Shown piece by piece: positions 14,401 to 25,224 of a stretch of DNA of 64,000 nt. Both the position numbers and the translations under genes were made by a program. The notes beneath the pieces were generated by a model, which saw only the letters and a list, made by a program, of their open reading frames with translations, was not told the origin of the DNA and ran no database searches. The DNA is from Pempheris klunzingeri (Eukaryota > Chordata > Actinopteri > Acropomatiformes > Pempheridae): NCBI RefSeq assembly GCF_042242105.1, contig NC_092031.1, positions 22,469,662 through 22,533,661 on the forward strand. Direction: 5' to 3'. Numbering within the stretch: position 1 is the first letter of the stretch; each line of letters begins with the position of its first letter.

Positions 14401-15326
14401 CTTCAGTGTAGGCCTTGGTGCTGCTCCTAGCAGCCCGCTTTGCTAATGATGTCGGCCAGCAGACTTTCTTTGAAGGCTTCCTGTATAATGTCACGGCTTT
14501 GGGGGTTTGGTTTCTAGCGAGAATAGAGTCACGTTCAGTGAGGGAAAACACTCCACTGAGCCGCTGCGAGCCTGGCGGTTCCGCAGCTACACAGGAGCTA
14601 CTGCATCTCTGCTAACTTAGCAGCCATGTCTGTACTTTCACTTCAAGCTAGGCGGAGGCTGCTACAGCGATAGCGGAAGCTCGCGGTTCGGCCTTCAAGA
14701 TAAGAGCGTACAGTTTGGCAATCCGACACCTACACTACAGAGATTACACTGTTCAAGATGGAAATATCAATTGTTAAATACTGAACAGTAATCGCAGATT
14801 ACGAATATTGTAAATTCATATTTATAGGGTATGATATAAAGACTGAAACATCTCACATCATATGGCCTGCTGCATTCGATAATAACACTAGAATTATTAA
14901 ATTTACCGTATCACTTTACACCATTTGACGGAGCCAATACTACGCCTATCTGAGTTTACATTTACATGAGAAGACCATAATAAAACTTTAAAACTTTCTA
15001 CGATTTCATGAACTCATACCAAAATGTTTACTAGTTATGCCTGGTTAACAACGTGGATTTTATTTTGAAGGTTCTGACCGGAAAGCTTGAATTATTCCGT
15101 CTCTCTTGACTATTGGTTTTCTGCTTTTGGGAAGCTACAAGCTACCTTTTCCTACTAACTCCAGTGTCCTCATTTGAAACAGACTAATATGAAACAGAGG
15201 CCATTGCCGCCTACCTTGCATGCTGCTGCTCTGCGTCTGCTGGTGAAAATGGTGCGACGTGGATCCTGCAATGTTGCTGCTGTTGCTGGAGCTTGTGGAG
15301 TTGCTGTCAGGACTGGGAGTCGCCAT
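5457..15326 (-). CDS. map2k4: Mitogen-activated protein kinase kinase 4 (MKK4/SEK1), 11 coding exons
   Basis: Dual-specificity kinase that phosphorylates JNK (and p38) in stress and cytokine signalling. Coding exons, 5' to 3' on the minus strand: 15326-15215, 10953-10851, 10275-10101, 9923-9804, 9657-9538, 9446-9395, 9306-9179, 8380-8303, 8181-8033, 7469-7424, 5570-5457. They sum to 1,197 bp, 398 aa plus stop (human MAP2K4 is 399 aa). Seen: Ser/Asn-rich N-terminus, basic JNK-docking segment GKRKALKL (38-45), glycine loop GRGAYG (108-113), catalytic Lys130 in MAVK, HRD at 226-228, DFG at 246-248, activation-loop Ser256 and Thr260 in the SIAKT motif, and the C-terminal DVD docking helix ending MYVD. 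All junctions are GT-AG in phase. The start was chosen because MATPSPDSN matches the family N-terminus; the frame upstream is presumably 5' UTR. A hAT transposon sits in the last intron, and the first intron is 4.3 kb. Confidence 0.96.
5948..6976 (+). mobile_element. Degenerate hAT (Charlie/GTF2IRD2-like) DNA transposon
   Basis: Inserted in the last intron of map2k4. Perfect 16-bp terminal inverted repeats CAGGGGTGTCCAAACT (5948-5963 and complement at 6961-6976) are flanked by a perfect 8-bp target duplication GTGTAAGG (5940-5947 and 6977-6984), which identifies the hAT superfamily. The interior has decayed transposase frames on the plus strand: 6158-6463 starts MAELRKRKR and contains a TTDGAPA motif, and 6521-6883 contains [18 protein letters not shown]. 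These resemble the hAT transposases from which GTF2IRD2 and ZBED-type proteins derive. Most of the catalytic core is missing, so it cannot move by itself. The intact duplication suggests a fairly recent insertion. Confidence 0.88.
6833..6887. repeat. 22-bp perfect inverted repeat inside the hAT copy
   Basis: Arms 6833-6854 and 6866-6887 are perfect reverse complements separated by 11 bases. The fold-back lies where the transposase frame breaks off, which suggests it formed during internal deletion of the transposon, for example by aborted gap repair with strand switching. Confidence 0.85.
12573..13019. mobile_element. Candidate MITE with inverted ends, intron 1 of map2k4
   Basis: The segment opens TTAAAGGCCCCTTATTGTG and closes with CATAATAAGGAGCCTTTAA, which are imperfect reverse complements. 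A TTAA at each outer edge could be a target duplication. The interior is non-coding. The superfamily is uncertain: TTAA suggests piggyBac, but the overlap of TTAA with the terminal repeat makes the boundary ambiguous. Confidence 0.5.
14089..14136. repeat. (CA)n microsatellite
   Basis: CA dinucleotide array with a few G interruptions in the first intron of map2k4. Confidence 0.9.
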
Positions 15327-16894
15327 TGTTGTGTTGGATTCCGGCAGCGGCGCCCAGGCTGCAATGCAGAGTGAAACTTCGCCCTCTCTGCCTCCAGACG
15401 GGACACTGCGACACTTGAACGCAGCAGCTGCACCACAAGCCACGTCTGTGCCGCTGCTGCCTTCAGGGCCCGTCGGAAACACAGCCAATCAGGATTTCAC
15501 AGTGAAATGTTTGACATCTTGCAGTCATAGTGCCATCCTTATATCACCACATCCCCTCTCTATATATTCTCTATACTGTATCAATTCAATTTCCCACCAA
15601 GCTGCCACAGAAGTAGGTTTGCTCCTTTAGTCCACGTTGGTTCTGGCACCTTGTTGCATTTCGCATTAATGTTTTCTGTTGAACTTTACAACAGTAATTT
15701 GACAAAATAACTTAAACTCAAGGTCTTCTTCCCATTTAAATCCACCTTTCATCCACATCTCATGGTCTTCGTCGGTGGATGGAGTTTGCGAAGTTGTCAC
15801 AGGGATGGTTGAAGCCATAGACAACTACCTGCCGACACATGTCCACACTTGTAACTGCTCCCGCTGATGAACTGAGATCCAGTTGAAAGCTCTGGTAAAA
15901 GCTAGCCAGTTGACCTTGAGTTAAGGACTATATTCTGTCTCCTCCTGCTGTTTAAAATACTCCATTTGCCACTCGTCACTACCATGTTGTCGTGTTTTGT
16001 CCAAGTTTGTAGTTTGTGTCGTTATCGGTGCTTGTAACGTCTCTCCTGTCCAGCACCCAGTGAGGTTTGTGTCTAGAAAACTCAAGTGATCTCAAGTTTC
16101 TTTTGCTTTTTATCAGACAGGCTGGTGTCTGCAACTTTCCTGTGGAACCTGAACGCAGCATAAGATGCCAGAGATGTGAAGGAGACGCTGAAGTGCAAAG
16201 ACTGCTGGTATGAGGACTTTTATTATTCATTGGATTGTTTTACATTGTAAATCGCACAGATTTGCGTTCATCTCGTGCTGATCCTCTCACCTGGAGGTTG
16301 GCTAATATATCGGTCGTAGTTGCACTGCACTGATCACATTCCTCACTACATTGCACAATACTTTGCTCAGCAAATAACAGTTTAAGAAAATCAGTGTGTC
16401 ACTCAGGTGCAATGTGCAAAGAGGCAGCGACAGCAATTGAAAGTCAATTCCTTCTTAAATACGTAAATTCTATCAATTTAGCTCCAGATTTAAACCGGGA
16501 AATAAGATCCATTTCACAATTAATTAAGTATTTAAAATAAATAAAAACTCATATGTGCAATTAAGTGAACATGACACACTTTGGTTGGCAGCACTTCAAC
16601 TCTGGAAGGATTCTCACCTCAGCCTTCAAATAGAACTAAAAGAATGGAAAGTTAAACTCCTTCCATTACTGTGGTGATTCATTCCTTCCCAATCTTTGAA
16701 TGTTTTTGTTTTTTGTAATAAAAAAAAAAAAACACACAAAATTCCCTGACCTCTTCGCCCAATGTACCGAACATTCTCTAAATGTCCCGGTCCTGAATAT
16801 ACTTCTAAATCCCAAAATATTTCAAAAATATTGCCTTGACAGCTTCAGTAATCCCTGAATCTTAATTGCCCTTTGATCTTGCGTCACTTTGGCA
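15327..16894. other. map2k4 5' UTR/promoter region and adprm 3' flank
   Basis: Intergenic DNA between two tandem minus-strand genes. Bases just above 15326 continue the open, GC-richer first exon of map2k4 and are probably 5' UTR. A minus-strand AATAAA (plus-strand TTTATT at 16218-16223) is a plausible poly(A) signal for adprm, about 670 bases past its stop. I see no other gene. Confidence 0.5.
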
Positions 16895-19800
16895 TCACGG
16901 AAACCCAAACACTTGATCCATGATCCTCCCGTTCCCTTTCAGCTCCATCCTGTCCTCGTACACGGACACGGTGCCAAAGGCGTTGTCGTCGGGCGGAGTC
17001 TCGATCACCCCCGCTAAAGTCAGGTGGTGCACTCCCGTGTCTTTGTCCCAGTGGTATCCACCATCATGGTCGTGTCCGGCCATGAAACACACCACGCTGC
17101 TGTGGGACCGTATGATGGCCAGCAGCTCGTCAAAGTTCCAGGCGAGGCAGATGGGGTCTGTGGAGAGGGGGTGCACTGGGAGGTGACCTGGACAAGAAAA
17201 AAAAAATTAAAAAAAAAAGATTCCTGGTGTCAGGTCTACTACAAATTTGAAAATAATGGTGGTGGACAACTTGCAGACTCTGCAATAGTGTTGCTACAAT
17301 ACTAAAATGATGACGTCAACACAACATCTGCCTAAATGTGTCGGTGCCAAGAAATGATACCACAACAAAAACCTTAAAACATCAGGAAGAGTAATGGAAT
17401 GAATCGTGATAATGACAGAACATGGGACCGTCCACCATCTCCAAGGGGAAAAGACAGAGAAACAGATGTATGTTTCCACGTTGGTTAGTCTGAGCTGATG
17501 TTGCAGCTCTGTGTGGGTGCGAGCTCAGCGGGTTCGAAATGACATATCCTCGTTTCCATGAATAGGTCAGCACTCATGAAAGAAAACACTCAACAGCACA
17601 TTAAATGGGATTTTATTAAGCACAAAAATGACTGTAAGTCTGGCACTTCATGATGATGAAGCTCCAATCCAGGATTATTAGCCTGCACACACTGCAGTAG
17701 TGCATCAGTGCGCCTGTATAGAAACTATCCTTAGCATTCTTACCATAACCAGTGCTGATTATACACTGATCATTTAGAACTGCTATTGATCTGCATACTT
17801 AATAGCAGCTTATTTTGTGATAAAGTTAACGTTACCAGTGTGAACGACAGTTTTGCATAAAGATTTTTTTTAGCTAAAAAGCCAAAGCCAAATGATCACT
17901 GCCCTAAAATGCCACGTTAACCTCTGTTGGTGTAAAAACCGTGGTTGTCATAAAATGAATCAGTCTTTTGACTTATATTCGAGGGCACATAGCACAATAC
18001 CCGTCACATTCGCCCACCTGATGCTCTTTCCTCGGACAGGTCGGTGAGAAGCTGGAGGTGTTGGCCCCGTCCTTTTTATCACCACGCCGTGCAACACTAC
18101 TTCACCGACACCAGTTCAAATGAATGGTTCAGTGGTAACTTAAAGGAGTACTCCAGCAATTTTCACAGCAGACTCTTTCATATTAGGGAACGCACGTTTT
18201 GCTACTAACATTACTGATGGCTGTGTTCAAGTGTCCCAGCAGGTCGTGACAGGCTGTGACAGAGAGCTCTACCGCGGTTTACCCACTTCACCTTCAATAA
18301 AAGTAGTCATCGCCCGTCATTTTTATTTTTATTTTTTATTGTTCCTTTTAAAAAGGAGGCACTCCACCATTGCCTGCTCGACCGCAAGTGCCCTATGTCA
18401 TGGTCACCCTTTGTGAGGCCCTCGGCTTTTTGCCAGATTATCCCTGTGAAAGACGGCTGTTTTCAGTCACAGTGTGTTTGTGTCTTACACTGGGACTCGC
18501 TCTGTAGGTGAGCATTTCATTATGAATCCTTAGAAAACGTATTGCTTCTGCTTTTAAAAAGGAATTTAAATGAATAATCAATTTAGATCTCAAATAAAAA
18601 AAAAAAACAGCAAGATTTGAAATACAGCTCACAAAATAAACCCAAGGGGATGATGGTGTTCACTGCCGTCAGTCCGTCAGATCAAACTCAGAAGGCAGAG
18701 ATCAGACAAATAAAAAGCTTGTTCTGTGGTGTTGGAGCATGTGTTTCAGTACAAAGCTCGCTGTTCCAAAGGGGCTTGTGAAGATCCTGCACTGCACAAC
18801 TAGGCAGTGAGTCATGGTGGGAACAATGAGAGAAATATAACTGGATTAGATGTGTCAGGCCATTTCCCACCATTTTAGAGTTGAATCTACTAATTCTAAC
18901 TGTTCTAGAAACTACTGAAATGATCAGCTGGAGCGAACCTGTCTTTGATCACACTAGAATTTCTACAAAATGTCCGAATGATCAAATCACCAAAAATGAC
19001 TTCCCACATTTACCGGCTTCACTTGAAAAGATACCAGGCATAAAAAAAAGGTTCTACTTACTGACAATTGTGACTTTTTCCCGTTTCTCGTCGGCCGAGG
19101 ACAGGACAGAATGCAGCCAGTCCAGCTGCTCCTTGCTGAAGCCACCGTTGAACATTGTAAACCTCTGCTGCAGGCCCTCGCACTCTGAAACGAGACACAG
19201 CATGAACATCTTCATCTCACTCACCTTTGGTCCCCCCCCCTGGTGTCTGTGTAAGGGCTAGATAAAATAAATAAAGATGTAAATCAATGGATTCACTGGA
19301 ACCTACGTGAGGAAAGATCACTTGTGTTTTTAAAGGTAGCCTGCATGTTTCTGACTAACCAGTGGCTTTTGTTGGTGCTTGTTTTATGAAGGATGCTCAA
19401 GGATGAATGGATCTTGTATTACACATCTTGTCTGGTCATACCGGACCAGACAAGATGGGAGGAGCAACAGTGCTTTTTATTATTGCTTATGAATTCTATT
19501 TCATCTTCCACCTTCATCTGTAGAAGGAAAACTTGTTAATACTCTCACAGGTTACACAGTGTGGTTTCAAGTCCAATGTGAGATACATTTTAAATACAAT
19601 ATTTATTAAGATAATCAATAAAATAGTTAGCAGGGCAGCGTACCTGGGGGGCAGTTGAGATCCTCGTTGCTGTTGTACTGTCTGATCAGATTCATAGCAT
19701 TGCTGTACTGCTCGCTGGACTCCTCTCTGCCCAGCAGGCTCACGTCGTAGGCGTCCAGCACCACGAACGTGAAGCCGGGGAACGGGCTGAAGCGGTAGGC

Positions 19801-19941
19801 GTAGATGTCCCCGCCTGCCCGGGCTCCCGTCGGGCTGCCGTCCGGATGGACCGCGCTGTTCAGCTTCGACCCCAGCAGCGCGCTCCTGCTGAAGTTGTAG
19901 AACTCGTGGTTGCCCCACACATGGTGGACCTCCGGGGGGCT

Positions 19942-19978
<37 letters not shown>

Positions 19979-20247
19979 AACTCCCTCAGCACGGTGTCCA
20001 GCGCTCGCTCGGAGGCGTCGCGGCTCTTGTTGAAGCCGTCGATGATGTCTCCCAGCTGGAGGATGAAGGCTGGTTTGACAGCCGACTCTGACCAACTTTC
20101 CTGGGCATTCCTGAGCAGCTGCAGGCTGCTCCGGTAGTAGCGCCTCCTCGTCCGGGAATAATTGTAGCCGTCGTCGATATCTGCGTACTGAACGTCAGCG
20201 ATCACGCCGAATGTAAACAGCGGGGTTTGTTGGGGACACTCGCCCAT
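16895..20247 (-). CDS. adprm: Manganese-dependent ADP-ribose/CDP-alcohol diphosphatase, 3 exons
   Basis: Metallophosphoesterase that hydrolyses ADP-ribose, cyclic ADP-ribose and CDP-alcohols in a Mn2+-dependent way. Exons on the minus strand: 20247-19644, 19184-19062, 17187-16895; total 1,020 bp, 339 aa (human ADPRM 342 aa). Metal-binding motifs in order: GVIADVQYAD (Asp18), LQLGDIIDG (Asp67), GNHEF (Asn113, His114), and in the last exon SHLPVHP and AGHDHDGG. The start at 20247 gives MGECPQQ just before the first beta strand, as in the family; the same frame stays open upstream to an ATG at 20478, but that extension is not family-like. Odd feature: a (Gly-Ser) run at residues 91-102, encoded by six GGAGCC units, between the LGDIIDG and GNHEF motifs where mammals have a short linker. 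Both introns are GT-AG and in phase. Confidence 0.94.
19424..19457. repeat. 14-bp inverted repeat in adprm intron 1
   Basis: Arms CATCTTGTCTGGTC (19424-19437) and its exact complement (19444-19457) with a 6-base spacer. No associated element was recognised. Confidence 0.8.
19942..19977. repeat. Coding GGAGCC hexamer repeat (6 units)
   Basis: Six perfect hexamers on the plus strand encode the Gly-Ser run of adprm on the minus strand. The reading frame is kept for any unit number, so length polymorphism would change the linker without a frameshift. Confidence 0.95.
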
Positions 20248-20963
20248 TCTCGGTGTCGTCTTCGGTGTGTCAGTGCGGGTGTTGTATCTTCCGGTAGAGC
20301 TGATAGAGGAAGCAGTAAGCAGGAGCCGGTATCCTCTCAGCCCCCCCACATGCTGAAGTCCGGCCAGGCTCTCTGGTGAACTGCTGTATGTCCGCTGCCG
20401 TCCAACACCGTGACAGCACAGTAAGCAGCGCTCAGCCGGAAGTGTGTGTTTTACAAGTAAAGCAGGTAAAGCACACACTTCCGGCTGTACCCTTCAAAAT
20501 AAAGCAGTCAGAGAAGCTTGATGGATGTTGGCCACAAGTGGATGTGCTGTACCAAGATGGCCGCCCAGTTATTCTGACGCAAGACGGGATGTTTTTCTTT
20601 GCCTGAAGTAATAGAGACTTTATTTCTGACCGTCTAATGATACATGGTTCTGGGATGGGACTGGCCCTGCAGCAACTGAGTTTAATTTAAAGGTGAGTGG
20701 GGGAGGGAGGTCTTCCCTGGTTTTAAATCCTTAGAATAAAGTTTAGCTTTGCAACATTACCCACTGCACTGTATGGAAAGCAGGCCTTCACACTGAAAAT
20801 TACAGCAGGGAATGGGAAGTTTCTTATCGCTACAATCATACATCTTCATAAAAAACTCTGACAACACAAGCTTAATGGATTTATTTACATATTTATGCAT
20901 ACCATTAGTTTTGTTTTTTTTAAACAAAAGTTGAAAGATGCAGGATTGTGGGTGTCGTATAGG
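20248..20963. other. adprm 5' flank and rsph1 3' UTR
   Basis: Short interval between tandem minus-strand genes. It holds the adprm leader and promoter and, at its left end, the rsph1 3' UTR. A minus-strand AATAAA (plus-strand TTTATT, 20880-20885) lies about 80 bases beyond the rsph1 stop and is its likely poly(A) signal. ACACTTCCGGCTG at 20474-20486 contains an ETS-like core (CTTCCGG) that could belong to the adprm promoter. Confidence 0.5.
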
Positions 20964-23900
20964 TCAGTTCTCTGCCCCCTCCTCTGCTGGAGCTCTTTCC
21001 TTTTCCCCAGCTGAAAACACACAGACACACAAACAGTTATGTAAATGCTGATTTGGATCCCATGTTTTGATACTTGTCACACTTTCAGGACTGAATTCAT
21101 GTCTCAGAAACAACAACAGCAAACACTGAACTTCACCAGATTGGCATATTTACCACAGATCTATTGTATTGTATTGTACTGTGTTGTGTTGTGTTGTATT
21201 GTACTGTGTTTCTGTTATTTTGTCCACGATGTAACAAGCCCAGGTTTGTCACCGTTTCTCCTCAATTAGTTTTGATGATTTGAAAGTCAGTTTTGTTACA
21301 CGAACAGTTTTTCTTTTATGAATACAGACGCATACAACACATTTTTGAAATGGAAATGCAAATGGAAAGCAAAAAACAAAAAACTTTCAAAACTATTTAT
21401 GAATAAATAAATGACATCATTAGATGCCTGACAGCAGAAAGACAGATTTGAAACGACATTCACACCATATGTAGAGATGTATAATATATACAGAATAATT
21501 TTGTGGTATTCATGTGATTCATGTTTTAAATTCTTTTTACAGAGTGTGGCTGGTGGGAGTCTACTGGGAGGATTTGGACACATGACCTCAGCATTTCTAA
21601 GGTCCAGGCTATGGCCACGTCCCTGACGGGTGATGAGGTTCACCTGAAGAGTCTTGGCCTGGAGCCCACAGCGTCAGGCCGGTGATACACTTGGGAATCC
21701 ACTTGAGGACGGTGGTGGAGGCCAACTCACCTTCAGCCTGGTCCTGCAAAGATTGGAGGGACAGTGAGACTAAGCTTCAAATTATTTTGTGCACAGAGAA
21801 GAAAAGATCTAAAATATAGTACTGTGATAATTTTAGCTGGTACTGCAATCAGAATGCACAAATATTTCCATCTTGATGTTTTCACAAATGACCATAGGCC
21901 TCACAGTGTTCAGTATTTAAGGCATTCACAAAAGCACCAACTCCAAGCTAACTGACACACTGCAGCTGCATCTCCAGCATACAAAGCTCTAAGAATTCCA
22001 AAGGTTTTATATAGTTGCTCATGATCACACCATGCATACCAAGAAACATGCACTTAGAACAGGCAAGGGATCCCACTGAAAGTTAATAAAAATGCACTTA
22101 GCAGTATATTCAACAGCAGTACTGCACTGTTGTGCATTCAAAGACACTAGACATGTGACCATCATGCAGAGACACTGATGCGGCAGAGTGACCTATCATC
22201 AGCAGTTGAGTAGCATTGGCATTGGCGGCAGCACCTCCTCTGTGAGATAACCCTCTCTGGAGCTCAGGTAGGGCGACCTCTGTGCTTTTCTATTTCTACT
22301 GTTCTCCTCAGTGGTCGCTGGCTGGAGTTTAAGTCAACAGAGTTGTCATGGTTATGTTTCACATCATGACAAGAATTCATTCCTGACAATGTATTCCAGA
22401 TTATTTTGAGGAAATTAAAAAACAAAGATGGTTAGATGAGATGATTGAAATTGTGCTGATGTTAAATTACCTGTTCTGTTTGGTGGCATTCACCATGCTG
22501 CTCACACCCAATGTCAAACACATACTTCCCTGGGCCAAATGGCTGCAAAACAAGAGTGGGATTACAGAAACAGTTCTAACACTGAGGAGAGAATAGATTT
22601 CATTAATTAAAAACCAGATGACAATGAACTTAATGTTAGCATAAATGTACAAGATCATTAAATCGGTTATTATCCCCTACACATCCTACTCTAGCCGCAG
22701 CAAAAGATTCCAAATTTTCATTAACTGTTGGCCAAGCAGTTTGTGAATAGTTGATCGAAGCAGAACTTACATTATTGTTGACAAAGTTACCCACGTATCT
22801 GTGGTTGGAGTGGATGTACTCTCCAGCTGACTCCATCTTGCCATTCACCCATGATCCTTTGTACTTTGAGCCAGTTTCGTGGTAGTGGTAAATGCCCTGG
22901 CCATGCCTGGCAACCAGACAACACCAAGGATGTCAGTAGTTAGAATGGATTTGGTACTGTAATGTGCAGATGAAAAGAAATTCACGTATCCATGTTAAGA
23001 TTACATAAAGCTGATATTTTTATATTCAGGTTAGAGACCATATTTCATAAGTAAATAGGTCCTGCTCTGTACTAAAATCCACACTTACTGGGTAGTTATG
23101 GCTCATCTCTGCTACTATGGAAAGTAAAATCATGTTTCTGTTTTCTAAGAGTGCAGCTGAGAAATCACATTCTTGTATGTGTGTCTGTAATATTGAGCTC
23201 AGACAAAAGACATCAGGCAGGAGACGGCACAGGAGAAGGTGGCTTCTGAGTACAGGGTTCGGACCTTTCTCAGCAGGGAAATGTATGTTTTCAGAAAAGA
23301 AAACTACAAACATCTCAGTGGCGGTAGATATACCTGATATGATGCTGCCACTCTCCATCATACGCGTCTCCATTGGGGTAAGTGTACACACCATGACCCT
23401 GTCTCAGGTTCTCAGCCCACGACCCTGACAGACAAAGACAATACGCTCTGACAATAAGAGTGTGGTTTCTGAAGCTTTGTGTCACATTCATTTTGATAGA
23501 CACTCTGTACACACAATAATGAAGTGCATGTGCTGATAATTATCTCAGCTACCTTCATATTTAGAGCCGTCTGGGTAGTAGAAGGTGCCCTGTCCATGTT
23601 TCATGTTCTGGTAGTAGTCTCCTACGTACCTTGCCCCATTCTTGAAGCGATAGGTGCCCTATTAGACAAAACAGTCAGAGAGACAGGTCTGTTTCAGGTA
23701 ACATAATGGAAACCTGTGTACAGAAACAATAGTGACAGAACATTTTTACGATGAACAATCATCCTAGTGTACACTGACACCACTACACCTGTTCCATGTG
23801 AAATGATACTTTTCCTTTAGCCTGTATGGACTAATTGGAGTGAAAGTCTTGGGCACAGCAGGGTGCACAAACCTACTGTTCACCTCTGTTTCTCTGCTGT

Positions 23901-24318
23901 GTTTTCTTGATCAGGACTTGACTTGATCTGGACTCAACACAGGCACCTGTAGCACCGTGGGCCCTACCTGTCCGTGTCTTCTGCCCTTCTCGTACTGGCC
24001 CTGATAAATGTCTCCGTTGGGCAGAACAGCTTTACCGGCTCCGTGCCTCTCTCCTGCTTCGTTCCTGCCCCCCTCATACTCCTGTCAGTCAGTCCAACAA
24101 ACAAGAGCGGTTATGTCCAAAGACGGAGACGTTAGCGCAGAGCAACAGCCGCGTGTCTGCCTGCAAACACAACTGTTAGCAGGTAATGCTAAAGTTAGCT
24201 CCAACTAGCTAACCCAACTGCGTGTCATTAACCAATAATGATAAATCATGAAGCTACGTGCTCTCACCCCGAGTTTACTGCGTTCGTCGTCAAACTCATC
24301 AGAACCTGCATCCGACAT
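20964..24318 (-). CDS. rsph1: Radial spoke head protein 1 homolog (MORN-repeat protein), 8 exons
   Basis: Structural component of the radial spoke head of motile cilia and sperm flagella. Exons on the minus strand: 24318-24268, 24081-23968, 23658-23553, 23424-23334, 22906-22771, 22542-22471, 21743-21644, 21010-20964; total 717 bp, 238 aa. The protein starts [17 protein letters not shown], and then has about six MORN repeats ([52 protein letters not shown] and relatives), ending with a [18 protein letters not shown] segment and a TVLKWIPK motif that match vertebrate RSPH1. It is shorter than human RSPH1 (309 aa): the long acidic tail is reduced to about 15 residues ending EEGAEN. Whether further 3' exons exist by alternative splicing cannot be excluded. 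All junctions are GT-AG and in phase. Confidence 0.92.
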
Positions 24319-24930
24319 TGTTCGTGTCAGCCTCTTAGTCTGAACGGAGGAACTTTTATTAGGAAATGAAGTTTAAAAAAAATTATTAAAAAATGGAAAA
24401 ATGTCTAGCCAGCTCCTGCTAGTTTGCGGTTGCCTTGACAACGGTGCATCACACGTGATCCGGAAGTGCACGGTGCGGCGGCCTCATATCCAAACCCTGC
24501 ATTCAAACTAGCAAGGTAAAAAATACTGTCAACGAAAAGTACCGACGTGGTTTTAACAGCTTTGTATACTGCTGTATAAAGTATCAGAATTTATCATTTG
24601 ATCATGAAATGTGTATTATATGAATCTTCAAAGTAACAAACTGTTGAATGATAAATGAGAAGGGACCGACTCCCAGTAGAAATGAACTAAAATGGCAACA
24701 CTCAAGTAAAGCACATGTACCTCGTAATTATAATGAAGCATAATGTGTAGACCAATGAAACAAACCTCTACACACAGAAATCTGTGAATAAATTACTGGT
24801 GTAACAGGGGAGACCTGCATTTTGATACAATTCAGTTAATCCAATGTACCATTTGGTGACTGAAGCTCTTCAGATTGTCAACACTGTGTGCAGTCATAAA
24901 GGGGACTTTCATTTTAGTGGCAGTGATGGG

Positions 24931-24933
<3 letters not shown>

Positions 24934-24996
<63 letters not shown>
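24934..24996. repeat. (GAT)n trinucleotide microsatellite
   Basis: About 21 perfect trinucleotides. The apparent poly-Asp open frame across it is a by-product of the repeat. Confidence 0.97.
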
Positions 24997-24998
<2 letters not shown>

Positions 24999-25172
24999 AG
25001 AAACACTGAGTGAGATTTGGCTTTTTCCCAAAAGCTAATGTTTCCCAAAACTCCTTTTTCAGTGCACATTGTGTCCTCTCAGAGTGCCTGTGGTTTCCCA
25101 GCAGTGCCACTGGAGGGCGCTGTGGTCTGCCTGTTAATTGGAGGAAAAAGGATTTGAGTGAGTCTAATATAA

Positions 25173-25224
25173 TGTTCAATGATACTTAAGGGGTATTATA
25201 ATACCCCTTAAGTATCATTGAACA
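25173..25224. repeat. 52-bp perfect palindrome without spacer
   Basis: Two 26-base halves (25173-25198 and 25199-25224) are exact reverse complements with no loop. The flanks are not related. No transposon ends or target duplication were seen around it. Confidence 0.9.

Noticed and set aside
24844-25038. Poly-Asp frame
   Set aside because: Produced by the GAT microsatellite.
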